The translations under genes and the position numbers were made by a program. This document shows, piece after piece, positions 35,701 to 45,898 of a stretch of 64,000 bases of DNA (its first letter is position 1; the number at the start of each line of letters is the position of its first letter). Below the pieces are notes generated by a model. That model did no database searches, was not told the origin of the DNA, and was given only the letters and a program-made list of their open reading frames with translations. This DNA is from Corythoichthys intestinalis (Eukaryota; Chordata; Actinopteri; Syngnathiformes; Syngnathidae): NCBI RefSeq assembly GCF_030265065.1, contig NC_080395.1:53225001-53289000 (forward strand), read 5' to 3'.

Positions 35701-38700
35701 AATGGAAAAACATTTTCGGACAAAAAGCCTCTACTGTTTTCCTTCATTTTGAATGCTGCGGCTTATAGTTCAGTACGGCTTATCTGTTGATTAATTTGGG
35801 TAAATAAGTAACACTTTATTTGACAGCGGCGTCATAAGACTGTCAAAAGACCATTTAATTATGACACTATCATGGGCATTACTGAATGCTTATGACAGAA
35901 ATGTCCTTAAATGTCATCCGTAAGCCTGTCGCTATATGCAATAATTCCATTTATCGCACGGTAAATAAAAATGAAGGCGATAATTTTTCCGCTGCGATTT
36001 ATCGCCTCGCGTGCACCTGCGTGCGCGCGTGCGGCTGACGTGCTGTTAAAAGTTCGGCTTCCTTGTTACCAACTAGGCAAAATGCATTTTAGTTCTGTTT
36101 TTAGTTTAGTGCAGTTTAGGTTTAGTGCAGGTGGGGGAAAAAAGAAAAGGTGACGCTTACCATTGAAATGAAGATGTGAATGATAGCAAAATATAAGCAT
36201 GGTGTGTGCATCCATGAACTGGGTCGACAATAGGGCTGTAGAATGTCGATCTCTGCCGTCGGTCCTCCGTTCGCCAGTCTTTATAAGTTAAGGTGACAGT
36301 TCTTATTGTGATATCATCGCCTAAGAAATCGCCAGCTTCGTCAGGTTTCAAATCATTTATTCCATCAACTCACCGAGTGTCCACTGCTGTTGACGCCAGG
36401 ATCGAAACAGAAAGTAAAATAGTGCTCTCCTGCTCATCGTCAGCCCCGCGGTGCGTTCAGGTACAGCAAAAAAAGTCCGCCACATTAGAAGCCGATTTGT
36501 TACATTATTACAGGTACTGTACTGTATTATTGTTATTATTGCTATTATTATATTATTGTTATTCTGATTTTTATTCATATTTTATTTGTTTTTCTCTTTG
36601 TAATTGCTATTTGCAATAGTAACAGCAGTACATATTTAGGATGTAGTGTGGGTTTTTGGGCTGTGGAACGAATTATTGGAATTATAATGTATTCTTATGG
36701 GAAAATCCTGCTTGACATACGACCATTTCGACTTACAAACAAGCTTCTGGAACGAATTAACTCCGTATTTAGAGGTACCACATGGAACGCCATAGCAGAA
36801 GCTATGAGGGGAAACGTTTTCATTTGCCTAGATGCTTGAATTATGAAGTGGAATTTTATTTTTGTTAAAAAAAACACATTTTATTTCTTCTGTGTTTCTG
36901 TGCAGTATTAATATTGTTGTCTTTTACTTAAAGGAGGCATGGTCTATTGTTTTTAGTTGTGATTTCCTAAAAAGTATTTTTGAATTTAAGAGTAAACATT
37001 TATTGCGTTTAAATGGGTGTACATGATCTATTAATATATACTGTATTCTCACAGTGTTATTGTACATTTTTAAAACTTTTTTTTTTTTTTATTGAGGGGG
37101 TGCAATAATATCGCATATCGCAATAATTTATTAAATAAATTATCGTACACTAAAATTTGTGATCGCGACAGGCCTAGTCATCCGGCAAATTATGTCACTA
37201 ACTCCATTTATGTGCAGCTCAGATCTTTTGCATCCATTCAAAAGTGAGATGATTTGCCGGATAACACTAAATGACATCTGTTATAAGCAATCATTAATGC
37301 TCATGACAGTGTCATGTAGGTCTGTCGCGATAACAAATTTTAGTAGGTGATGTATTGTCTCATAAATTATTGCGATATATGATATTTCCTATTTTGTTAT
37401 TTAACCACAAATATAGTGACAATAAATCCTAATAATAACCTATTGAATTGCAATAAGTTGTTATTCTTAGATAAAACAAACTATATTAAAATGTATAAAT
37501 ATGAAAAAAAAACAATGCATGATGAGTAATTTTAAAGCTAGTTAGGTGCAGAATATAGAATAGGTGAGAAACCATCTGTCATTGTTTGTTGTTTGCATAT
37601 TAGAGCCCATTAAAAGTGTTAATTTCATCCAAAATGACTATCATCTTGTCCTGCAAGGTGCGCATGCAACAAAATTGAAGCTAAATTATTATCATTTATT
37701 ACATCATATTATCATTGCCAATCAGATTTTTCATAATGGGTGTCATTTTAAATTTATTCTTGGTGTAGTCTGAAGTATATGCGATTGCATCCAGAAATCA
37801 CAACGACATAAATAAAAATGACAAACCTTTATTTTGAAATGTTCACCGGAAGTACGTTTGCTAAGCCACTAACCGTAAGCTTTACACTCTGTAAAAAGAA
37901 ATAAAAACAAAATGCACTTCTCTTTCGTCATGCATGTTGTTTCAGTAATCGATTTTTTAAAAAATTCTTTTGTTCGCATCGGTTGCAAATTCTTTAATCT
38001 AGCGAGTTTTCATGTTTGATGTGTCACCTTTTAACCGCAATTTTGCGTTGTGGAGAAGACTGTCAATGTTTTATAAAAGACTTAAGTGGTTAGAACATTG
38101 TCTTTTTTCCATTAGCCTCAATGTAGCAATGTTTTACAATGTTTAATATAGAAGTGTTTCCTTATTTTGTACAGTATGTAAATGGTGTTATACTTGTATA
38201 GCGCTTTTCCACCCTTCAAGGCACTCAAAGCGCTTTACACGACATCGCCATCTTCCTACTGGTGACGCAGCACCAGGAGCAATGTGGGGTTCAGTATCTT
38301 GCTCAAAGATACTTAGGCAAGTTCATCAGGGACTCAGCAGAGAATCGATCCCACAACCTCTGGGTTGGGGGGACAACTACTCTACCACTGAGCCACACCA
38401 TCCCCATGTCTGAACTTTAGTTCCACGGCGTGTTGATGGCCAATAAACATCTGTGAAAGCTACTAGAGTCCCATATGTAATTAACACGCATGTGTGCCGA
38501 GTGCATGCAGCACATATGTAGCAAGCAACCAGCAATAAATCGAAAAAATAAATAAAAATTTTAAAAATTATTTACCGTGCGATAATTTGACTTATTGCAT
38601 ATCGCGACAGTCTTAGTGTCGTATCATAATTATGAGTGTCTAATGACACTCTTATGTTGCCACTGTCAATTAAAGTGTTACCTAATACCATAACTAGCAA

Positions 38701-39813
38701 TTAATGAAACAACTGGAACAGTAACTGAAGAAATAATTTGCACAGAACATGAATTTAGATTGTTATTTACATCTGTAACGCTGCAATGCATGCTTGGAGG
38801 CATGTTGGACAACAACAGTGTTGACAGCAAGTGGCAGCAAAGGTTGACTGTCTCCCCCAAGGGAGCAGTGATGGCCAAATGAAGCTTCTTAAAGCTTAAA
38901 GGTTCAAAGCTTCATGGTGGTTCTTTTGGTCTTATAACAGTCGTATGATTCTGCTGTCAAAAAAAGTGTTACCGCTTAATCTTTTGGTGTAAATATCCCA
39001 TAATACAGTGTGTACAGCTGCCGCTTATAGTCCAGTGTGGCTTATCTATGAACAAATGCTGTTTTCGTGTCAAATTTGATGGATGGCGGCTTATAGTCAG
39101 GCACCTTATAGTGCGAGAATTACGGTACTCACAGACCACATAAGGAAGAACTACAGAAAGTTATATTACATCATATGAGGTGAGGGCATTTCCTTGTGTT
39201 TACAATTTAGACACACCATAACCGTGTCTATGAAGGCACAGATCTGTGAAATAGTGCACATAAAATGTAGTAGATGTAGTAGATGCAAATATATTGGCAT
39301 GTGCTCTCATCCTGTCAGATGCTACAGAGAAGCAAGCAAACAGTCCTCCGTCTCCCTTCTTACCCGCTGTGAAAGGATGAAACAACCTTGGAGGTGAAAT
39401 GAATGATGCACACTTTTGCAATATAGCCCATGTGTTTCACAAGGACATATTGCATAATCGATGTTCATTGTTAAGGGGTTCACTTTTAAAAGATGTGGTT
39501 AAAATGGCTGAGTTGCATTTCCTCCCTGGAGGAACTGCAAGTGAGTTCTAAATAGCACTGATGGAGTAATATGCTAAGATTATTGGGTAAAAACCAACTC
39601 TGCCACCTAAAAAAAAAACACCACTGAAATCTTTCATATTTTTCTTCTTCTTCTTCTGCAGGCTCGCTGAGAAGACAGATCCCGGAGGAAGAGGGTGACA
39701 GCATGTCTCTTAAACTGGGAACAATATTGCAAAAGTCACAAGCAGTAAAAAAAAAAAAACACCTGATTACACAAGCACATAAACACGTAGATCAACTTTT
39801 GATCAACATTTAA
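26537..39813 (+). CDS. CENPQ: CENPQ, centromere protein Q, eight-exon model
   Basis: CENP-Q is part of the CENP-O/P/Q/U branch of the constitutive centromere-associated network at the inner kinetochore. Exons are 26537-26632, 26706-26772, 30763-30862, 34762-34827, 34889-35018, 35185-35304, 39513-39540 and 39662-39813, giving 252 residues in unbroken phase (human 268). The N-terminus is basic and Lys/Arg-rich. The conserved core reads [20 protein letters not shown], then [20 protein letters not shown] and a long coiled coil ending [13 protein letters not shown]-like. The C-terminus [20 protein letters not shown] resembles the human helical tail. Exon 7 is only 28 nt with a weak polypyrimidine tract; it was chosen because it alone restores phase and resembles the human LPEL segment. 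Introns 2, 3 and 6 (4.0, 3.9 and 4.2 kb) are filled with transposons. Confidence 0.87.
27000..28054 (-). mobile_element. hAT-like deletion derivative A, inverse copy
   Basis: It starts CAGGGCTGTCAACAGACTTG and ends CCCCTCGACGGTC, the reverse arrangement of the copy at 22664-23713. Both share GGACAAGAGACC- and GGCTTGTCACGA-type blocks. The centre differs between copies, suggesting independent internal deletions. No target duplication was confirmed. Confidence 0.55.
28066..29657 (-). mobile_element. Tc1-like transposon, second family, broken
   Basis: The left end CACAGTAGGGCAAATAAGTA and its inverted partner at the right define a 1.6-kb element, with TA at the left edge and a TG/TA microsatellite at the right. 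On the minus strand a transposase runs in several frames: 29296-29111 ([20 protein letters not shown], helix-turn-helix part), 29086-28739 ([19 protein letters not shown] and [12 protein letters not shown]) and 28770-28356 ([36 protein letters not shown]). At least three frame changes make it non-functional. Confidence 0.9.
29652..29769. repeat. (TG)n(TA)n microsatellite
   Basis: About 10 TG repeats are followed by roughly 40 TA repeats. It lies between two Tc1-type elements inside CENPQ intron 2. Confidence 0.97.
29769..30066. mobile_element. End fragment of a third Tc1-like family
   Basis: TAGTCCTTCTAAAAAAATTG and the following 280 bases, including AATACTTGGTCGGGAATCCT, match my recollection of the terminal part of a common teleost Tc1-like element. 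Its transposase region is absent here. Confidence 0.5.
31757..33384 (+). mobile_element. Tc1-like DNA transposon, copy 2
   Basis: Same family as 5336-6954 and very similar across its length, flanked by TA (31755-31756 and 33385-33386). The transposase is broken (see next entry). Confidence 0.97.
32148..33165 (+). pseudogene. Broken Tc1-like transposase
   Basis: Compared with the copy at 5727-6734, the start ATG is ATA. Two bases are missing near codon 23, which shifts the frame. An Arg codon CGA has become TGA at about 33085, and an AAA near 33141 reads TAA. It retains the [10 protein letters not shown] segment that the other copy lacks. Catalytic motifs [13 protein letters not shown] and NPIENLW remain readable. 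Confidence 0.93.
33410..34220 (-). mobile_element. Decayed fragment of element Z
   Basis: CATAGACTTCACTATCAGTT at the left and an AAAATTCTTGTAAATAAATG ... TAGTCTAGATTTTTGGT block match the reverse complement of Z at 55756-56510. The second terminus is not evident. Confidence 0.5.
35921..37176. mobile_element. hAT-like element, TAAGCCTGTCGC ends, copy 1 (in Y)
   Basis: The ends are TAAGCCTGTCGC and GCGACAGGCCTA. The flanks are perfect 8-bp copies of GTCATCCG (35913-35920 and 37177-37184). The interior is AT-rich with a GCGTGCGCGCGTGCGGC stretch near 36020; no transposase was recognised. Confidence 0.9.
37317..38615. mobile_element. hAT-like element, same family, copy 2 (in Y)
   Basis: The ends are TAGGTCTGTCGCGATA and TATCGCGACAGTCTTA. 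The flanks GTGTCATG and GTGTCGTA agree at six of eight bases. It lies only 140 bases from copy 1. A further repeat (38173-38405) is inside it. Confidence 0.75.
38173..38405. repeat. Dispersed repeat with TATAGCGCTTTTCCACC start
   Basis: A block starting near ATACTTGTATAGCGCTTTTC and ending CACTGAGCCACACCATCCCC has a form common in teleost genomes (recollection). A short piece of the same repeat lies at about 6985-7045 inside Z copy 1. The class is undetermined. Confidence 0.5.
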
Positions 39814-40002
39814 TCATTCCTTGTCAGTGGTGGTTGCTGTCTAGAAGGCAACTAGCGGCTGTGTATTTTTCAAAGTAATTCATAAAGATGTGTAAAAGTT
39901 TTATGAGGTTTTGAAAAGGAGTCTTAGAATATCCACACCAAGTTCTCCCAGCCATGTTGTTTGGAAAAAAAAAAAAAAAAAAAAAACACAATTTGTAAGG
40001 AA

Positions 40003-40008
40003 AATAAA
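40003..40008 (+). terminator. CENPQ poly(A) signal candidate
   Basis: AATAAA lies 190 bases past the CENPQ stop, just after a run of A residues. The next 600 bases hold a poly-C run (about 40420-40443) and no supported gene. Confidence 0.5.
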
Positions 40009-40879
40009 AAGACCACGCAAGAAATACGCCTAATTTTTCACCCTTTTCCACATTTTATTATTATGTACATTTAATACATCAAGGTAATGTTCATAGACTT
40101 TGTATTTTGGGAATTTAGTCTTGTAGCCGAATCTGTTCTGAATTTTTTGACATCGGGACTTTCAAAATCTTCGGCGCCAGACATATTCAACCATAGTTTA
40201 TGCACTGGGTTTGTGCACTGGGAAGAATTGAGTTGAAATACCAAAGTTGAAAATAGTGCGAGATAATGAGGATTTGACAGGTATCTGTGGCTTTCAATCA
40301 ACATTTAACAAGGAAAAGTTGTGTTCCAACACTTATCTATACCATTCAGTTTGCGTAATCAAGAACATCTCTTACAATAGGAAAATGCCATTTGTATTTA
40401 CAAGCTGATGCTCCCCAACCCCCCCCCCCCCCCCCCCCCCCCCAAATAATTGTAAGCATTTTATTTTCAAACAGTAGTGCATTTATCAACATATCTAAAT
40501 CTGGCTCAGTCCAAACTCAAATCTTTCAACTTAAATTAGTTTTTCCTCAATTGCTATCGTACGTTTCTCTGCTCGGACTTGAAAGTCTCAAAACTACTTG
40601 TTCAATCCTCACAACATTGTATCACTAGTGCACATCAAAAAAGCAGTTTCTCATTTCTTTGAACAAGTTGCAGATGTTTTCGTACATCCATGCAAATAAT
40701 TTGTACAATTCTCTGCTGTTTCCTAAATTATCAGCTGCATCTGTCATGATGGTCGAAATGGATTATCATGGGTCTCTAATGAATAGTCTCACCATTAGTT
40801 CATTGCATAAGTCTTTACATGAACATGTCAGAATATGTTGACGTGTGTGCTTATTTCTAAGCATTTTCATTACGTTACG

Positions 40880-41290
40880 TAATTTATTTTAACCTGCCAA
40901 AATTTGTAATAGTTTGGGACAATGTGAGTTTCCACAACGCCAACATAATCAGGGACTGGTTTGCAACCCACAACAGAATGGTAATGAAGTTCTTCCAACC
41001 GTACTTCCCATTCCTCAATCCCATAGAAGGTTTTTTCTCTACATGGAGATAGCAAGTGTATGATCGCCAGCTTCACACTCAGATCACTCCTGGATGCCAT
41101 GAATGCAGCAGCATGCAGTGCCATCACAGCAGATGTCTGCAGAGGCTGGATAAGGCATTCAACAAGAGTCTTTCCACACTGTATAGCAAGAGAGGACATC
41201 CGTTGTGATGTGGATGAAAATATCTGGACCAACAGAGCAAACGTCAAGATGTGTAGAAAAAATGGGAAAAAATCCCGGCAGCACTCGAAG
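40880..41290 (+). pseudogene. C-terminal part of a mariner/IS630-type transposase, broken
   Basis: The plus strand reads FHNANIIRDWF, then FPFLNPIEGFFSTWR (the third catalytic acid in an NPIE context), an in-frame stop, and after a frame change LLDAMNAAACSAITADVCRG and IAREDIRCDVDENIW. These match DDE_3-type transposase C-termini common in fish. The N-terminal two thirds are missing. It is a plain DNA transposon relic between CENPQ and the receptor gene. Confidence 0.75.
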
Positions 41291-41905
41291 TTTAGTTGTG
41301 CTAATTGTCTTATGTTCACATTTCTAATTTTGCTTGTTTATGTTTGTGATACTCAGTGCTGTCTTTTGCTCTCTGTATCGCAATAACACACATTGTAAAA
41401 ACAGTAAAAGTGTAAAAACGAATCTTGTCCAGTCCCTTGCAATCAATCTCCCACACACAAAGGCGTAACTTGTAAATTTCATCAAAATTTACATAAACCA
41501 TCTTCAGCATTAGAGCCTTCAAACAGAGGTAGTGTTATATTAAGAGCTTGACAAAGCAAGTTGACTGTGTGTTCTGCACACAATGAAACAAGGACCTGTC
41601 ATTCTGACAGCACTGACATGTTCATTGACATAGAAATGTAATTTTGAATGAAAGAGTAAGAATTGTGCACAAAAAAATGGCTTTTGCAGGTAATCGATGT
41701 TGTTTTTTGTATGACCTGTTTTGAGAAATGCACAAACTGTTATGGGAATTTAAATTCTGATCTGAGAAACATACAAAAGCAACGGAGAAAAACTAAATTG
41801 AGCCAGATGCTCATGCAAGACACTGCAAGAAACATCAGATCACCTTGTGGTGCATTTTTTCTGATCAGTGAGAAAAATTACTTAATCTCTGCCTTAAATC
41901 TCAGG

Positions 41906-44900
41906 CTAAATCTGGGATTTTTTGAGAGATTTCTTTCTAATGGTCTCGGTGGAATCATCATTGAAGAGTCGATCAATGGTAGAGGTGACTGAAGCTCGGA
42001 CTGCCCGGCCGAGGCCTCGGGCGGCAAATACATAGAGTACGGGGTTAAGGGCACTCTTGATGTATACTAGGTACAGTGAGATGTAGCTTCCATAATATGC
42101 CCTTTTATATAGAGCAACCTTATCAGGTTGTCCTTCAGCCAGGGCCCGCAGGAATCGGCACACAAAGTAGGGTACCCAGCAAATGAGAAAGAGCAGCATC
42201 GTAAAAAAGAGCACTTGATACATCCTGGTCATTTTGCGTGAAACTGAAGGGGAGGGAGAGGTTGGACTAATTGGTGCCGACTGTTGAATAGTAAGCAAAA
42301 TTGCTGAATTACTTCCCAAAAACACCAGCAGGGGCAATATGAAGCCTGCTACGGTCTCTGTGATAAAAAGCCCCATGTCAAACTTTCCACTTTCCAGACA
42401 TTGGAGGGTGTTGTTATATTCCTTCAAAACAGCACTGTGCAGGTAGGGGGCAGATAGGGTAGTGGCCAGCAGCCAACACAAGCCACATGCCAAAGGAACA
42501 GCCCAGGCGGGGCGGCGCAGTCGAGCCCACACGGGCCGCAGTAGACACAGGCATCTTTCCAAGGCCACAGCGCAGACAAGAAAGGCCGAAACATACAACC
42601 CTAAGCCTCGCAGGAACATGACGAGGCGGCAAAGGGAAAAACCAAATGGCCAGCTGTTGTTGTGGGCGAGGTATCCCAACATGAGGGGCGTCCGAAGTAT
42701 CAGCACCAGGTCTGCCAACGCCAGGTTAAGGACGTAGATTCGAAAACTGGTCGCAGAGCGTGTCTCTTCCTTGCTGCCTCTGCGACTCAAATAGCGTCGT
42801 CTTTGTCCAAGTGCCCAAACCACTAGCATGTTTAAAGGTACGCCCACCTGGGAGAAGAAAGAGGAAAAGCTGTCAAACTATTTGTTTCCAAACCATGGCA
42901 CAAACATAAGCTGTCAATAAATATAGTGGTACTGGAACAATCATTTACCTCCAAATCCCAACTTTACGTATGTACCAATATATTTTTAATACAATTAGCC
43001 TTTTCAGGGACGGTGGTCCTTACAATGGACAGAAATTCAAAAGTTGACATAGGATCTGAAATACGTATATGTTACACTTAGAAATTCACGATCTTGAGAC
43101 TTGAAAATTGTTGGATGCCAGTCAAGTCAGTCTTTTGCAAAGGTTATAGATATTAGAGCGCTTATTACACATATTCATTTTGATTTTGATTTTTTACAAA
43201 TGAAAAAAAAAAAAAAAGGTTCCATTACGACCTTATTATTCAAATTCGAGGATTCTCTGATGATTGCTTGAACTAAGCAACTAGGTAACTTTTCAACCTG
43301 CATAAAATATTTTCATAATATTTGTGATGATATGTCGACTGACAACTTGTTGAATGACACTGCTTTCATGTCTTGTGTGGGTCTGTATCACTTTCACCGG
43401 CACTAATTAACTTTGGGGACGGTGGCAGGAACCCTGTCAACAAAAAACACTACAAATTTGCTGACTTCTTAACGGCATACGTCACTTCTCCCATTCATTA
43501 TAAAGATGGAAGTCGATATGAACACTTTTGCGCAAATTCGTGGAAGATGGCAGAGCAACAAAAGAGGCAAAACATTTTGTCTGATGAGGGGAAAAGAGAG
43601 GCTACCAGGGTAAAAGGATACTCAAGAATAAACATTGGCCTACCTTTCACACGTAACCCCCCCCCCCACACACACACACACACACACCCCCCCAATTGAA
43701 CTCGTCAGCGCTGACAACAGGCCCGGATCTAGGTTTACCCACCAGAGTGGGCACTAAGAAATCTTGAGGGGGCACCCCCAATGCAGGCTTTTCTTTACCC
43801 TCTGCATTTCCGGACCGGTGTTGTGCCGAAAAATAGCTGCCCCGCGTGAAATGTCCCCCCTGACGGGAACGCTTATTTATAACGCTTTATTGAGGTGAAC
43901 ACATCAAATGTTTTCATCGACGCATTACAGTAATGGATTTACGACTGTAAAATCAGTTTTAAATAAATAAATTACACAAAATACTCGTACTGTATTTTCG
44001 TAACACATCATGGACTGGGACACATAACCATCTTTGAACAGAAATGTATTAGTCTACAGGTTTTCACGACCATATCCCAATGACAATCACACAGGTATGA
44101 CATTTATTAGTTCAAGCAGAGTAAAATAATACATATTCACGGTACAAGAAAATCGTTTCCATGTCCATCGATTGGTAAGAAAAAACTGTTTGTACGAGTG
44201 ACGTGTGAGCGCTCAATAATAAAATAAATAAACAAATAAATAAAATAAGCGCTCAATAAAGCGTTATGAATAAGCGTTCCCGTCAGGGGGACATTTCATG
44301 CAGGGCAGCTATTTTTCGGCATAACACAGGCGCAAGTCCCTTGTGTCCCGTTGAGGCTGCATTAATTTTTGGGGGGTTTATTTGTTTTTTGTTTTTTTGT
44401 TTTTCATTCATCTATCTACCGTCTGGGGGAGAGAGAGGAAGTGCGCGGATAACAAACGAGGTTGGAAAAACAACTTGTTTTGGTGATTGCTTGTTCGGCG
44501 TGGTTGCGGCCAAGTAACCCTTAATCCTGCAATAAAAAAGTAGGTGAGACCAACTCTCCATGCGTTCTCTATATCCAGTGCGACGCTACAATAGATATTC
44601 CCGACATTTTGATTGGGTGGCACAACTCACGTCTGGATGGGCCGTGCCCACCCTGGCCCCCCCATACATCCGGCCCCGGCTGACAAGTTTAGCCACACGG
44701 TTGCTCACTGTCATATGCTATTGTTTAGCCACATCCTGATTCATTACCTTATTACTATTCATCCTTCACACAGCCGCTGGAAACAGTTGTTAACTCCATC
44801 TGCAGGTGACAGGGAGATCGGGATTTTACGACACTGTGCGGGTGTGCACTGGTACTCATGGGAAACGCAGTCTTCCTTAAGGCAAAACACTACCGCTTTT

Positions 44901-45066
44901 GTCCACCGGCGTCGCTAAAACCTTCAAAACTGAAAAGTCACCTAGTGTTGCTTTAATTTTGCTGGCCTTTATGGGTTAAGACCTTTATCCCTTTATAGTG
45001 CAAGAGAAATTTTTTTTTAGTCATTTTAAATCTTTTAATTTTAGTTATTGTATTTTTATAGTATTT

Positions 45067-45118
<52 letters not shown>

Positions 45119-45127
45119 CATGTATAA

Positions 45128-45166
<39 letters not shown>

Positions 45167-45891
45167 TTTTTTTATACTACTATGTTAATTAAAACTAAAT
45201 TCATGAAATAAAAATGAATAAAATCAGAAATACACACAAATTATGGCCACAAGTAACCCTCTAAAGTTTTTTTTTCATAGTATTTCACTAATTGCATGCC
45301 ATTGATGGCGATAGACGTCCAATTCATTTTGACTGGGAGGGGTGAATTTGTGCATTCGCCCTGCTCAGTCAAAATGGATTGGACGTCCAGCGTCGTTAGT
45401 GGCCGCCAATAAGTTAAATGAGGTCATTCTTCCTCATCCTATTATACAATGTATTACTTTTCAACAATTTTAATTGGAAATCTGAAGCCATGAAAGATAG
45501 TAGTGAAGAGTAAGACCAAGCAAACGTGTAGTTTAATTGACAGCAAAAAGGGATTTGTTGAGCAAAAAGCTCATAAATATATATAAATATCTTTCACAAG
45601 TGAATAAGTAAAGAAACATTTTCTGCCAAAATGAAAAGAAGCATGCTCAAAGCTAGAACACTGTGTTGCTTGCTTGTTGAAAACAACAATTTTTAATATT
45701 ATATTTCTAAGAAATTGACATATCCTGCAGTAACATTAACAATTTGTGCGATAAAAGGGATTCCTCACCAGGAAAATTAACAGGGTGGCAGCAATCTGAA
45801 CTCCTCGGACCGCCTCTGCCTGCCAAGAGCTGCTCGGGCTAGAAAAGTGTCCCCCCTTTTGTGTTTCATTCATGGCAGCCATCAAGGGCAT
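41906..45891 (-). CDS. Class A (rhodopsin-like) G-protein-coupled receptor, chemoattractant-type
   Basis: Two coding exons, 45891-45769 and 42847-41906, join in phase 0 within transmembrane segment 1 (IAATLLIFL + VGVPLNMLVVWAL) and give 354 residues. An acceptor CAG precedes 45898, so at least one upstream non-coding exon is expected. Seven hydrophobic segments are visible. Landmarks are NLALADLVLI in TM2, Cys at the start of TM3 (FSLCRLVMF), ERC at the DRY position, CWVPYFVCRF in TM6 and NPVLYVF in TM7. The N-terminus has an N-glycosylation site at Asn8 (NET). The tail TIDRLFNDDSTETIRKK is Ser/Thr rich. RPVWARLRRP after TM3 and the NDDST tail recall PTGDR2 and leukotriene/formyl-peptide receptors, but the ligand cannot be assigned. 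Intron 1 is 2.9 kb and holds a hAT nest. Confidence 0.92.
43718..44678. mobile_element. hAT-like element with CAGGCCCGGATC end, receptor intron
   Basis: The left end is CAGGCCCGGATC and the right end CATCCGGCCCCG. Perfect 8-bp flanks of GCTGACAA lie at 43710-43717 and 44679-44686. Element V lies inside. A (CA)n tract sits just outside at 43667-43690. Confidence 0.88.
43817..44332. mobile_element. Element V with long inverted ends, nested in the hAT
   Basis: Inverted repeats of about 70 bases begin TGTTGTGCCGAAAAATAGCT and include GAAATGTCCCCC and CTGACGGGAACGC. The centre has no long frame. A one-ended relative is at 13237-13410. Confidence 0.7.
45070..45165. repeat. (AT)n microsatellite, two blocks
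   Basis: About 20 and 16 AT units are separated by a short AATATACATGTATAACC spacer. Confidence 0.97.
45283..45415. repeat. Palindromic interspersed repeat, copy b
   Basis: It includes GCCATTGATGGCGATAGACG and an inverted arm around TGGATTGGACGTCCAGCGTC. It is related to the copies at 971, 58808 and 61382. Confidence 0.6.
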
Positions 45892-45898
45892 CGCTATG

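Larger units (their letters stand above)
35745..39127. mobile_element. X plus Y composite, second locus (CENPQ intron 6)
   Basis: X sequence GCGGCTTATAGTTCAGTACG runs into Y at GTAACACTTTATTTGACAG near 35815, exactly as at 22572. On the right, GTGTTACC at about 38972 joins CTTAATCTTTTGGTGTAAAT, the same junction as at 23934. X ends TTACGGTA at 39127. The left tip of X is degraded or lost. Y is broken by two hAT elements, and an extra Y-like end sits near 38683. Confidence 0.65.

Noticed and set aside
40071-40304. Minus-strand frame with MSGAEDFESPDVKKFRTDSA
   Set aside because: It looks protein-like, but no homologue, splice partner or conserved context could be named.
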